In this document: positions 8,527-16,464 of the stretch, one piece after another
Position numbering within the stretch: position 1 is the stretch's first letter
How the letters are laid out: every line of letters starts with the position of its first letter
Assembly: GCA_937907435.1 (NCBI GenBank)
Contig: CALCIA010000221.1
Span: 1-28,542 of the forward strand
Source of the DNA: an uncultured Actinomycetes bacterium
Lineage (GTDB): Bacteria; Actinomycetota; Thermoleophilia; Solirubrobacterales; 70-9
DNA length: 28,542 nt
Direction: 5' to 3'
Notes under the pieces: model-generated
Databases searched by the model: none
The model's input: the letters and a program-made list of their open reading frames with translations, nothing else
Told to the model about the DNA's origin: nothing
Made by a program: the position numbers and the translations under genes

Positions 8527-9236
8527 CAGACCACCGTCCCGAGGTAGGCACTTGACACGACATCGGAGCTCTGCAGCTCGCTCGCGGTCCCTTCCGCCTG
8601 GATCGCGCCGGCCTGCATGACGTAACAGCGGTCGGCGATCGCGAGGGTCTGGGAGGCGTTCTGCTCGACCAGGAGGATCGTCGCCCCGTCAGCGCGCAGG
8701 GTGTCCACGGTGTCGAAGACGCGGTCGACGAGGAGCGGCGCCAGGCCCAGCGAGGGCTCGTCGAGCAGCAGCAGCTTCGGGCGCAGGAGGAGCGCCCGGG
8801 CCAGGGCCAGCTGCTGCTGCTCGCCGCCGGAGAGGCGGCCGGCGTACCCGCGCAGCCGCTCGCGGAGGATCGGGAAGAGCTCGAAGACGCGTTCGAGGTC
8901 CTCCGCCTTGCCGGCCGAGGACCGCACCGCGGCGGCGGCCAGCCGCAGGTTCTCCTCCACGGTCAGCCGGCCGAACACGTGGCGGCCCTCGGGGACGAGG
9001 ACGAGGCCGTCCCGGACCAGCGACTCGGGCGTGCGCCGGCCCAGCTTCTTGCCGTCGAAGACGATGTTGCCGCGGTCGGGCCGCAGCACCCCGGACAGGG
9101 TGAGGAGCGTGGTCGACTTGCCGGCCCCGTTGGCGCCGATCAGCCCCACGAGCTCGCCCTCGCCGACCCGCAGCGAGATGCCCTTCACCGCCGTCACCTT
9201 CCCGTAGGAGACCGCCAGGTCCTCAACCGCCAGCAT
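8526..9236 (-). CDS. livF: ABC transporter ATP-binding protein (LivF-like)
   Basis: The 236-residue ATPase has Walker A GANGAGKS (34-41), the signature motif LSGGEQQQLALARAL, Walker B LLLLDEPSLGLAP and a switch His region (LLVEQNASQTLAIADR). The short length and VPEGRHVFGRLTVEENL are typical of LivF. I prefer ATG 9236 because AGGAG sits 8 nt upstream; a GTG at 9242 would leave only 2 nt. The gene overlaps the end of the LivG-like gene by 14 nt. It powers import together with the LivG-like subunit. Confidence 0.9.
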   Translation of the reverse strand: MLAVEDLAVSYGKVTAVKGISLRVGEGELVGLIGANGAGKSTTLLTLSGVLRPDRGNIVFDGKKLGRRTPESLVRDGLVLVPEGRHVFGRLTVEENLRLAAAAVRSSAGKAEDLERVFELFPILRERLRGYAGRLSGGEQQQLALARALLLRPKLLLLDEPSLGLAPLLVDRVFDTVDTLRADGATILLVEQNASQTLAIADRCYVMQAGAIQAEGTASELQSSDVVSSAYLGTVV

Positions 9237-9984
9237 TCGCACCGCTCCTCTTGCGTCCCAGGTATGCCTCGATCACGGCGTCGTCGGCGCGCACCTCGCC
9301 CGGCGTGCCGACCGCGATCGTCTTGCCGTGGTCGATCACCTGGACGCGATCGCAGAGCCGCATGATCAGCCGCATGTCGTGCTCGATCAGCAGGATCGAG
9401 CAGCCGTATTCACGCGACCAGCCGCTGATCGTGCCCAGCAGCTCGTCGCTCTCGGACTCGTTCAGCCCGGCCGCGGGCTCGTCGAGGATCAGGACCTTGG
9501 GGTGGGTGACCAGGGCCCGCGCCATCCCCAGCCGCCGCTCCTCGCCGTGCGGCAGCGAGCCCGCCGGGACGTGGGCGAGGTCGCCGCGCCCCATCTGCTC
9601 GAGGATCTGCCAGGCGCGGCGCCGCGACTCACGCCGGCTGCCGCCGACGCCGACCCCGCTCGCCTCGATGTTCTCGAGCACGGTCAGGCCCGCGAACAGG
9701 TGCGCCCCCTGGAAGGTCCGGGCGACGCCCCGCCGCGCGAGGCGGTGCGCCGCCACGTTCGTCACCTCGTCGCCTTCGAGGAAGACCTGCCCCGTCGTCA
9801 CCCGCTGAAATCCCGTCAGCGTGTTGACGAAGGTGGTCTTCCCGGCCCCGTTGGGACCGATGAAGCCGAGGATCTCGTGCTCCTTGAGCACGAGATCCAC
9901 GTCCTCCAAGGCGGCCAGGCCTTCGAACTTGACCGTGACCTGCTTGGCCTCCAGGAGCGGGGCCGATGCGGTGTTGTCGGTCAT
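9223..9984 (-). CDS. livG: ABC transporter ATP-binding protein (LivG-like)
   Basis: The product has about 253 residues with Walker A GPNGAGKT (43-50), Walker B VLILDEPAAGLNESE and the switch region ILLIEHDMRLIMRLCDRVQV. The C-terminus has the LivG pattern IAVGTPGEVRADDAVIEAYL. The ABC signature is degenerate: LPHGEERRLGMARAL, lacking the usual Ser-Gly-Gly, which is common in LivG proteins. In-frame GTG codons at 9993 and 9987 are alternative starts, with GGAG just upstream of all three. It follows the binding-protein gene by about 19 nt. Confidence 0.9.
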   Translation of the reverse strand: MTDNTASAPLLEAKQVTVKFEGLAALEDVDLVLKEHEILGFIGPNGAGKTTFVNTLTGFQRVTTGQVFLEGDEVTNVAAHRLARRGVARTFQGAHLFAGLTVLENIEASGVGVGGSRRESRRRAWQILEQMGRGDLAHVPAGSLPHGEERRLGMARALVTHPKVLILDEPAAGLNESESDELLGTISGWSREYGCSILLIEHDMRLIMRLCDRVQVIDHGKTIAVGTPGEVRADDAVIEAYLGRKRSGANAGG

Positions 9985-10003
9985 CACACCCACCCCACTC
10001 CAC

Positions 10004-11317
10004 CTAGTATTCGACCTTCGAGATGACCTTCGGGGTACGGGTTTCGACGTAGTCGTGCTTCCCGTTCTGCACCTCCATGATCACCATCGGCCGGTGGAGG
10101 CTGATGTGGGTGTCGGGGGTGAAGGTCGTCGGGCCGACCAGCAGCGGCACGTCTTCCATTTCGTCCAGCGCTTCCCGTACCGCGGCGGTTTCCGTGGTGC
10201 CGGCTTTCTCGACCGCGGCGGCGTACATCTCGATCACGCTGTAGCCGGTGAAGCCGAGCGCCTGGGCGGGCGGTTCGCCGACCTTCTTGGTGTACCGCGT
10301 GACCAGCTGGTTGAACTGCGGTCGCGGATCGTCACCGAACATCGAACCGTACGTCTGGTAGTAGAAATCGCTCAGGTTCGGGACCGCGTTCAGCCAGTAG
10401 TCACCGTCCTGGGACTCCGAGCCGATCACCGGCGTGTCGACGCCGGCGTTGCGGAGCTGCCGCAGCGCCTGGGCGCCACCGGGGTTGTAGGTGCACTGGA
10501 AGATCACGTCGACGTCCGGCGTCGACTTGAGCCGGGAGATCTGCGAGGCGATCGACGCGTCTTCGTTTTTGTAGGTGTCCCGACCGACGATCTTGCCGCC
10601 CAGCTTCGGCCACACTTCTTCGAGGCCGGCGCAGAGGGTTTTGTCGTAGTCGATCGTGTCGTCGAGCAACATGTAGGCGTTGCGGAAGCCCTTCTCTTCG
10701 TAGCCGAATTCGGCCAGCACGCCCGCCAGCGCCGGGGTCCCGTTGCTCATCGTGTAGGCGTTCGGGCCGATCCCCTGGACGCCGAACTTGGGCGAGCCCG
10801 CGCAGGTCGAGAAGGCGATCTTGTCGCTTTCCTGGGCGACCAGCGCGGCCGGGCTGCCGTAGTCGAAGTCACAGCTGACGATCACCATTTCGGCGCCCTG
10901 TTCGATCACTTCCAGCGCCGCGGTGCTGCCCTGTGCCTGTTCGGAGGCGGTGTCGGCGGTGATCAGCTTGAGCGGCCGCCCGAGCACGCCGCCTTCGGCG
11001 TTGATGTCTTCGATCGCGAATTCCTCCATCACCTTGGCGGGCACGTCGGTGGCTTCGAGCCAGCCCGATTCACCGATCGCGGCGCCGATGACGATCGGTT
11101 CGTCGCTGCTTTCGGCGGTGTCGGCGGCCGTTTCGGTGCCGCCCGAGCCTTCTTCGCCCGTCGCTTCACTGGTCGCGGCGCCGGTGTCGCCACCGCCGCT
11201 GTCGTCGCTGCCGCCGCAGGCGACCAACACACTGCTGCCGACGGCGACGCACAGTGTGACCAGCAGGTACCTCCACCAGCTCCGACGACGTTTAGATACG
11301 GCGAATCCCTCTCCCAT
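10004..11317 (-). CDS. ABC transporter substrate-binding lipoprotein (LivK-like, Peripla_BP_6)
   Basis: The 437-residue product starts with KRRRSWW, a hydrophobic segment and the lipobox LVAC (Cys34), so it should be a membrane-anchored lipoprotein. A Gly/Ser/Thr/Glu-rich linker (about 35-75) leads to a type I periplasmic-binding domain: EPIVIGAAIGESGWLEATDV, then INAEGGVLGRPLKLITADTA. ATG 11317 is chosen because AAAGGGA lies 5 nt upstream; an ATG at 11338 would put extra polar residues ahead of the signal. It binds the substrate imported by the following ABC genes. Glu is written mostly GAA here, whereas surrounding genes use GAG almost exclusively, so codon use differs from its neighbours. 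An 84-nt gap separates it from the ALDH gene, the largest in operon B, so an extra promoter is possible. Confidence 0.9.
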   Translation of the reverse strand: MGEGFAVSKRRRSWWRYLLVTLCVAVGSSVLVACGGSDDSGGGDTGAATSEATGEEGSGGTETAADTAESSDEPIVIGAAIGESGWLEATDVPAKVMEEFAIEDINAEGGVLGRPLKLITADTASEQAQGSTAALEVIEQGAEMVIVSCDFDYGSPAALVAQESDKIAFSTCAGSPKFGVQGIGPNAYTMSNGTPALAGVLAEFGYEEKGFRNAYMLLDDTIDYDKTLCAGLEEVWPKLGGKIVGRDTYKNEDASIASQISRLKSTPDVDVIFQCTYNPGGAQALRQLRNAGVDTPVIGSESQDGDYWLNAVPNLSDFYYQTYGSMFGDDPRPQFNQLVTRYTKKVGEPPAQALGFTGYSVIEMYAAAVEKAGTTETAAVREALDEMEDVPLLVGPTTFTPDTHISLHRPMVIMEVQNGKHDYVETRTPKVISKVEY

Positions 11318-11400
11318 GTCATTCCCTTTCTCGATCAAAACCCAGTTCCCGTTCGGTGGCCTTCCCGAGCCACACAGCTGTTACCGCTAGAGACTGCTGT

Positions 11401-12894
11401 TCATCGCAAGACCTCCTCGGCGCCGTGCCAGATCGGGATCTCACTCAAGCCCGAGGTCATCCGCACCGCCTTGGTGCGGGTGTATTCCCGCAGGGTCTCG
11501 ACCGCGTGCTCGCGTCCGTACCCGGTGCCCTTCGTCCCGCCGAAGGGGGTGCCGAGGAACGCGCGGTTGTAGTTGTTCACCATCACCACGCCGACCGAGA
11601 GGTCGCGCACCGTGCGCTGCGCCTTGGCGAAGTCACGCGAGTAGACGCCGGCGACGAGGCCGAACTCGGTCCCCTCGGCGATCTCGATCGCCTCCTCGTA
11701 GCCCGAGAACGGCATCAGCGCGGTGACCGGACCGAAGATCTCCTCGGTGGCGATCCGCATCGAGCGGTGCACGTCCCCGAACACGGTCGGCGCGACCCAG
11801 TAGCCGTCGCGCAGGCGCGGGTCGTCGGGCAGCTCGGCCTGGGCGAGGACCTTGGCGCCCTCCTCGGCGCCGATCCGCAGGTACTCCTGGACGCGCTCGC
11901 GGTGCTCGCCGGTGACCAGCGGGCCGACGTGGGTGGCGCGGTCCATGCCGTCGCCGACGATCAGCCGGCGCGTCGCCGCCGCGAAGCGCTCGGCGAACTC
12001 GTCGTAGATCGAGTCCTCGACCAGGATCCGCGAGGCGGCGGTGCAGGCCTCGCCCTGGTTGAAGAAGGCGCCTTCGATCGCCCCGTGCAGGGCGAGGTCG
12101 AGGTCGGCGTCGGCGAAGACGATCAGCGCGTTCTTGCCGCCGAGCTCGAGCAGGGCCGGGGTCAGGTTGTCCGCCGCCGCGCGCAGGACCGCGCGCCCGG
12201 CCGGGGTCGAGCCGGTGAACGAGAGCTTCTTCACCCGCGGGTCGGCGACCAGCGCCGCGCCCGCCTCGAGGCCCCCGGGGACGACCTCGATCGTGCCCTT
12301 GGGCAGCACCTCCTGCATCAGCTCGACGATCCGCATGATCGCCAGCGGCGCCTGCAGCGGCGGCTTCAGGACCACGGTGTTGCCGGTCGCCAGGGCCGGC
12401 GCCGACTTGCCCGCGGTGTGGATCGGCGGCCAGTTGAACGGCAGCACCCCGCCGACCACGCCGAACGGCTCGCGCAGGGTGTAGACCGAGATCGGGTCGT
12501 GGGCGGTGTACTCGCTCGGCAGCTTGTCGGCGAGGCCGGCGAAGAAGCGGAAGCCGCCGATGCAGAACTCGAGGTCGAGCTCGCGCGACTGGCGGAACGG
12601 CTTGCCCATCTCCATCGTCTCCAGCTGGGCGATCTCGTCGGCGTGCGATTCGATCAGGTCGGCGACCCGGTAGAGCAGCCGGCAGCGCTCCTGGACCGGC
12701 ACGTGGCGCCACTCGCGGAAGGCCTCCTCGGCCCGCGCCACCGCCGCCGCGACCTCGCGCTCTCCCCCGCCCGCGACGCGGGCCAGCTCCTCGCCGGTGG
12801 CCGGGTTGTAGACCGTGAACGCCTGCGCCTCGTCCGCCGAGGAGAACTCGGTGCGGACGTTCCAGGGCGGCGCCTCGAGATTTGCCGTGATCAT
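11401..12894 (-). CDS. NAD(P)-dependent aldehyde dehydrogenase
   Basis: The 497-residue length is normal for the hydrolytic aldehyde dehydrogenase superfamily. Visible hallmarks are the cofactor segment GVLPFNWPPIHTAGKSAPAL, FTGSTPAGR (about 226-234), the general base Glu250 in LLELGGKN and the nucleophile Cys284 in FFNQGEACTAASR. EEIFGPVTALMPF and GGTKGTGYGREHAVETLREY follow near the end. It should oxidise an aldehyde or semialdehyde to the acid. Its ATG overlaps the stop of the amidohydrolase gene by 4 nt, so it may use the product of that enzyme. A 2-aminomuconate- or hydroxymuconate-semialdehyde-type substrate is one inference from context. Confidence 0.9.
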   Translation of the reverse strand: MITANLEAPPWNVRTEFSSADEAQAFTVYNPATGEELARVAGGGEREVAAAVARAEEAFREWRHVPVQERCRLLYRVADLIESHADEIAQLETMEMGKPFRQSRELDLEFCIGGFRFFAGLADKLPSEYTAHDPISVYTLREPFGVVGGVLPFNWPPIHTAGKSAPALATGNTVVLKPPLQAPLAIMRIVELMQEVLPKGTIEVVPGGLEAGAALVADPRVKKLSFTGSTPAGRAVLRAAADNLTPALLELGGKNALIVFADADLDLALHGAIEGAFFNQGEACTAASRILVEDSIYDEFAERFAAATRRLIVGDGMDRATHVGPLVTGEHRERVQEYLRIGAEEGAKVLAQAELPDDPRLRDGYWVAPTVFGDVHRSMRIATEEIFGPVTALMPFSGYEEAIEIAEGTEFGLVAGVYSRDFAKAQRTVRDLSVGVVMVNNYNRAFLGTPFGGTKGTGYGREHAVETLREYTRTKAVRMTSGLSEIPIWHGAEEVLR

Positions 12895-13901
12895 TGGTTG
12901 GACACCCCTCCTGAGGCAGGGCCTGCCTCGGTTGGTTCACGGCCGCTGCCGCCGAGCAGCGATGCGGCCGCCGAATCAAGCGCGTCGGGATCCAGCCCGG
13001 CGGCCCTGGCGTGGGCCACCGGATCCGGGTCTCCCATGTCGAAGGGGGAATCGCTGCCGACCACGATCCGGCCCGGCGCCAGGCGGGCGAGGAACTCGAG
13101 CGGCGCCGCGGCGTGGGTGATCGTGTCGAACCAGAGGTTGCCGAGGTACTCGCTCGGCAACCGGGTCGCCGCCCCGCGCCCCTCCGGGCGCACCCGCGCC
13201 GCGTGGTCGAGGCGGCCGAGCTGGTAGGGCAGGAAGCCGCCGCCGTGGGCGAGCAGGACGCGCAGGCGGGGGAAGCGGTCGAAGGCGCCGGAGAGGATCA
13301 GGCTCGCGCCCGCGACGGTCGTCTCCAGCGGCACCCCGACCGTGTTGGTGAGGTAGTACTGCTCGAGGCCCGGCTTGAGGCTCGTGTAGTACGGGTGCAG
13401 CATCAGCATCACGCCGAGCGCCTCGGCCGCCTCCAGCAGCGGATCGTGGCTCGCGTCCCCGAGGTAACGGCCGTCAGGGTCGCTGGTGCCGATCTGCGCG
13501 CCGACCATCCCCAGCTCCTCGACCACCCGACGCAGCTCCGTCGCCGCCGCCGCCGGGTCCTGGAGCGGCAGCGCAGCCAGGGCCATGAGGTGGGGACGAT
13601 CGGCGACCAGCGCCGCCAGCTCGTCGTTGGCGGCCCGCAGATAATCGATGCCCGCCGCGCCGACGTCGTAGAAGAACATCTGCGGCACCAGCGAGAGGAC
13701 CGAGACGTCGACCCCGTGGGCGGCCATCCACGCTTCGCGGTCCTCGATCTCGGCCGCGGTGGCGACGATCGGATAGGCGAAGCCCTCCCGGTGGGTGAAG
13801 GTTCCATTTCGGATCCGACCGCCGAAAAGTCCCTCCGAAGTTTCCGCCTGGGCAAGCGAAAATTGGGGCGCGAAGTGGGTATGGAAATCGATGACGCTCA
13901 T
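12891..13901 (-). CDS. Amidohydrolase_2 (ACMSD-family) decarboxylase/hydrolase
   Basis: The 336-residue TIM-barrel protein carries the metal-site residues of the ACMSD branch: His7 and His9 in DFHTHF, His169 in LMLHPYY, His219 in LLAHGGG and Asp284 in VVGSDSPFDMG. Family members include 2-amino-3-carboxymuconate-6-semialdehyde decarboxylase, gamma-resorcylate decarboxylase and some hydrolases, usually zinc-dependent. Decarboxylation of an unsaturated acid or hydrolysis are both possible. It is the first gene of operon B, with ATG 13901 about 25 nt after the predicted transcription start and no clear ribosome-binding site. It is coupled to the aldehyde dehydrogenase by a 4-nt overlap. Confidence 0.85.
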   Translation of the reverse strand: MSVIDFHTHFAPQFSLAQAETSEGLFGGRIRNGTFTHREGFAYPIVATAAEIEDREAWMAAHGVDVSVLSLVPQMFFYDVGAAGIDYLRAANDELAALVADRPHLMALAALPLQDPAAAATELRRVVEELGMVGAQIGTSDPDGRYLGDASHDPLLEAAEALGVMLMLHPYYTSLKPGLEQYYLTNTVGVPLETTVAGASLILSGAFDRFPRLRVLLAHGGGFLPYQLGRLDHAARVRPEGRGAATRLPSEYLGNLWFDTITHAAAPLEFLARLAPGRIVVGSDSPFDMGDPDPVAHARAAGLDPDALDSAAASLLGGSGREPTEAGPASGGVSNQ

Positions 13902-13923
13902 GGACGAGTCACGAAATCAAGAG

Positions 13924-13935
13924 ATTGGATCCAAT
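13924..13935. promoter_or_regulatory. Operator candidate O3, ATTGGATCCAAT (operon B)
   Basis: A perfect 12-bp palindrome overlaps the -10 box of the operon B promoter. Its core TTGGATCCAA is identical to the two sites ahead of operon A. From memory, ATTGGATCCAAT is the operator of the GntR-family vanillate repressor VanR of Caulobacter. A repressor bound here would block RNA polymerase. Confidence 0.75.
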
Positions 13936-13960
13936 GTACCCGATCTACATCCGAAGTCAA
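13933..13960 (-). promoter_or_regulatory. Promoter of operon B
   Basis: Reading the minus strand, -35 TTGACT (13955-13960) is followed by a 16-bp spacer and -10 TACATT (13933-13938). The operator palindrome overlaps the -10. The same -35 hexamer and spacer length occur at the operon A promoter. The predicted transcript begins near 13926, about 25 nt before the amidohydrolase ATG. Confidence 0.7.
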
Positions 13961-13983
13961 GAAACCGCGTGAGCGCCCCCCGT

Positions 13984-14748
13984 TCATCGGGCCAGCGCTC
14001 CCAGATCGACGGGGACGCAGGCGCCGGTGATCGCCGCCGCGGCGGGCGCGGCGAGGAAGGCGAGGGTCGCGGCGACCTCGGCGGCCTCGACGAAGCGCGG
14101 CGCCGCGTGCTCGTCGACCAACGCCCGGATCGCCTCCTCCTCGGAGCATCCCTGGCGCGCCGCCCGCTCCGCGACCTGGCCCTCGACCAGCGGCGTGCGC
14201 ACCCACGAGGGCGCCACCGCGTTGGCGGTGAGGCCGTGCGGGCCGCCCTCCAGCGCCGCGACCTTGACCAGGCCGAGGACGCCGTGCTTGGCGGCGACGT
14301 AGGCCGACTTGCCGGGCTCGGCGACGAAGCTCGAGGTCGAGGCGGTGACCAGGATGCGGCCGCCCGGGACGCGGGTCAGCTGCGGCCAGGCCGCCTGCAC
14401 CGCGAGGAACGGGCCGCTCAGCATGATCGCCAGCAGCCGGTCCCACTCGGCGGGCGGGAAGTCGGCGATCGGGGCGACGCGCTGGACGCCCGCGTTCAGC
14501 ACCAGGTGGTCGAGCTGCCCGTGGGCGGCGACGCAGGCGGCGACCGCCTCCTGGTTGCCGGCCGCGGTGCCGACGTCGGCGCGGAGGTCGACATCGCCCG
14601 CGAGGTCGACGCCGAAGACCCGGGCGCCCTGGGCGGCGAAGGTCGCGGCGATCGCGCGCCCGAGCGCGCCGCCCGCGCCGGTCACCAGCGCGACCTTGCC
14701 GGCCAGCGGCGTCCCCACCGCGGTCGCGGCTGTGCGGTCCTCAACCAC
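13984..14748 (-). CDS. SDR-family dehydrogenase, 3-hydroxybutyrate dehydrogenase-like
   Basis: The 254-residue short-chain dehydrogenase has cofactor motif TGAGGALG (23-30), LNAGV and the catalytic Ser137, Tyr150 and Lys154. The region after the active site, WVRTPLVEGQVAERAARQGC then SEEEAIRALVDEHAAPRFVE, matches the substrate loop typical of D-3-hydroxybutyrate dehydrogenases. The tail AAAAITGACVPVDLG is also typical. That would connect acetoacetate, the shared product of BKACE enzymes, with 3-hydroxybutyrate. GTG 14748 has GGAGGA 4 nt upstream and overlaps the BKACE stop by 8 nt. It is the last gene of operon A. The exact hydroxy substrate is inferred. Confidence 0.8.
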   Translation of the reverse strand: MVEDRTAATAVGTPLAGKVALVTGAGGALGRAIAATFAAQGARVFGVDLAGDVDLRADVGTAAGNQEAVAACVAAHGQLDHLVLNAGVQRVAPIADFPPAEWDRLLAIMLSGPFLAVQAAWPQLTRVPGGRILVTASTSSFVAEPGKSAYVAAKHGVLGLVKVAALEGGPHGLTANAVAPSWVRTPLVEGQVAERAARQGCSEEEAIRALVDEHAAPRFVEAAEVAATLAFLAAPAAAAITGACVPVDLGALAR

Positions 14749-15700
14749 GGCTTCCTCCGGGCGCGGTCGGGACGGCGGCGCGCAGGCGCTCGCGCAGCTC
14801 CGCCGGGGTCGCGATCGGCCGGCCCACCGCCGCCGCCAGCCCGACCGCGACCTCGACCAGCTCGGCGTTGCCGGCGGCCAGGCGCTCGCGCGCGGCCCGT
14901 ACGTTGTCCTCCAGGCCGACGCGGCAGTCCATGCCCAGCGACAGGGCCACGGCGGCGTGGCGGAACTGCATCGGGTAGCCGACCGCGGCGACGCCGAGGT
15001 CGGCCAGGTCGGGCCCCAGCACCTCGCGGGCGCGTTGGCGCAGCAGGAAGAGGTCCTCGATCGCGTTGCCCGCGCCGCCGAGCACGCCGAGCACCAGCTG
15101 CACCCGCACCGGCGGGATGAGCGTGCCCTCGTCGACGAGGAAGCGGGCCATCGCCAGGTGGCCGAGGTCGTAGGCCTCCAGCTCGGGCACGACGCCGAGG
15201 TCGTTGAGCGCGCCGGCGATCTGCCGCAGGGTGTCGAGGTCGTTGACGAAGACCCCGGACCCCGAGCGCTCCAGTACCTCCCGTTCCCAGTTGGCGTCGA
15301 CCCGCGGCCAGCGCCCGCGGTCCGGGAAGGACTCGTAGTTCATCGTCCCCAGGTTCAGCGTCGCCAGCTCCGGCCGGGCGGCGGCGATGCCCGCCAGCCG
15401 TTCCTCGATCGTCATCCCCGGCGCGCCGCCGGTGGTGACGTTGACGACCGCATCACAGCCCTCGCCGACGCCCGCCGCGATCTCGGCGTAGAGCGCCGGG
15501 TCGGCGCTCGGGCGCCCGTCGGCGTCACGGGCGTGGAGGTGGACGGCCGTCGCCCCGGCGGCCGCCGCGGCACGGGCCTCGGCGACGATCGCCTCCGGCC
15601 CGCAGGGGATCGCGGCGCTCTGGCTCGGCAGGACGTCGCCGCCGGTGACGGCCGCGGTCAGGGCCGAGGCCCGATAACGGTCGGCGCGCGGCGCGGTCAT
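14741..15700 (-). CDS. Beta-keto acid cleavage enzyme (BKACE/Kce family)
   Basis: The 319-residue protein is a typical BKACE (formerly DUF849). It has LTAAVTGG near the start, the metal-binding pair His54 and His56 in AVHLHARDADGRPS, VNVTTGGAPGMT, ELEAYDLGHL, VLGVLGGAGN and Glu264 in CRVGLEDN as the third metal ligand. Family enzymes use zinc to react a beta-keto acid with acetyl-CoA, giving acetoacetate and a new acyl-CoA. Kce in lysine fermentation cleaves 3-keto-5-aminohexanoate. ATG 15700 overlaps the upstream SDR stop by 4 nt. The open frame continues far upstream of this ATG only as an anti-frame shadow. The keto acid substrate here is unknown. Confidence 0.88.
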   Translation of the reverse strand: MTAPRADRYRASALTAAVTGGDVLPSQSAAIPCGPEAIVAEARAAAAAGATAVHLHARDADGRPSADPALYAEIAAGVGEGCDAVVNVTTGGAPGMTIEERLAGIAAARPELATLNLGTMNYESFPDRGRWPRVDANWEREVLERSGSGVFVNDLDTLRQIAGALNDLGVVPELEAYDLGHLAMARFLVDEGTLIPPVRVQLVLGVLGGAGNAIEDLFLLRQRAREVLGPDLADLGVAAVGYPMQFRHAAVALSLGMDCRVGLEDNVRAARERLAAGNAELVEVAVGLAAAVGRPIATPAELRERLRAAVPTAPGGSRG

Positions 15701-16464
15701 TGCGCCACCCAGCCCCCGTCGACGACGAAGCTCTGGCCGGTGATCCAGGACCCTTCGCCGGAGGCGAGCAGCAGGACCAGCGGCACGATGTCGGCGGGCC
15801 GGCCGTTGCGGCCCAGCGGCGTCGCCGCCAGCATCGCCTCCAGGTAGGCGGGCTCGGCCATCAGGTGGGCGTTCATCGGCGTCTCGACGTTGCCCGGCGC
15901 GATCGCGTTGACGCGGACGCCGTTCGGCGCCTCCTCGACCGCCAGCGACTTCGTCGCCAGCTCGACCGCGCCCTTGGTCACGCAGTAGGCGGCGGCCGCC
16001 GGGAAGCCGACCTTGCCCGCGATCGAGGAGAAGAAGATGACGTTGCCGCGCGAGTGGCGCAGCGCGGGCAGCGCCGCGACCGTGAGCCGGTAGGGCGCCC
16101 GCACGTTGGTCAGCCACTGGCGGTCGAGCATCTCGAGGCTCTCGTCCACCGGCCCGACTTCGAAGATGCCGGCGCCGTGGACCATGCAGTCGATGCCGCC
16201 GAAGCCCGCGGTCACCGCCTCGACGACCTCCTCCGCGGCCCGGTCCCCGGTCAGGTCCACCGGCACGCTCAGGGACTCGCCCGCCGCGGCGGCGATCTCG
16301 CCCGCCGTCTCCGCCAGGCGCTCCTCGCTGCGGCCGACCAGCGCCACCCGGGCACCCGCCGCCGCCATCGCGACCGCGATCTCGCGGCCCATCCCCGAGC
16401 TCGCCCCGGTCACCACCGCCACCTGGCGGTCCAGGGATCCGTTCCCACGGCCTGCGTCGTTCAT
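15697..16464 (-). CDS. SDR-family oxidoreductase (FabG-like)
   Basis: The 255-residue classical short-chain dehydrogenase has TGASSGMG (19-26) for NAD(P) binding, HGAGIF, catalytic Ser147, Tyr160 and Lys164, VNAIAPGNVETPMN and the usual C-terminus ITGQSFVVDGG. It would interconvert a hydroxyl and a keto group. Between HyuB and BKACE it may produce or reduce the keto compound used there. ATG overlaps the HyuB stop by 4 nt, and its own stop overlaps BKACE by 4 nt. The FabG annotation is by fold only; a role in fatty acid synthesis is unlikely in this setting. Confidence 0.88.
   Translation of the reverse strand: MNDAGRGNGSLDRQVAVVTGASSGMGREIAVAMAAAGARVALVGRSEERLAETAGEIAAAAGESLSVPVDLTGDRAAEEVVEAVTAGFGGIDCMVHGAGIFEVGPVDESLEMLDRQWLTNVRAPYRLTVAALPALRHSRGNVIFFSSIAGKVGFPAAAAYCVTKGAVELATKSLAVEEAPNGVRVNAIAPGNVETPMNAHLMAEPAYLEAMLAATPLGRNGRPADIVPLVLLLASGEGSWITGQSFVVDGGWVAQ

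Noticed and set aside
9821..13227. Long plus-strand open frames across the transporter, ALDH and amidohydrolase genes
   Set aside because: They are Arg/Ala/Gly-rich shadows caused by high GC. The minus-strand genes show complete conserved domains.
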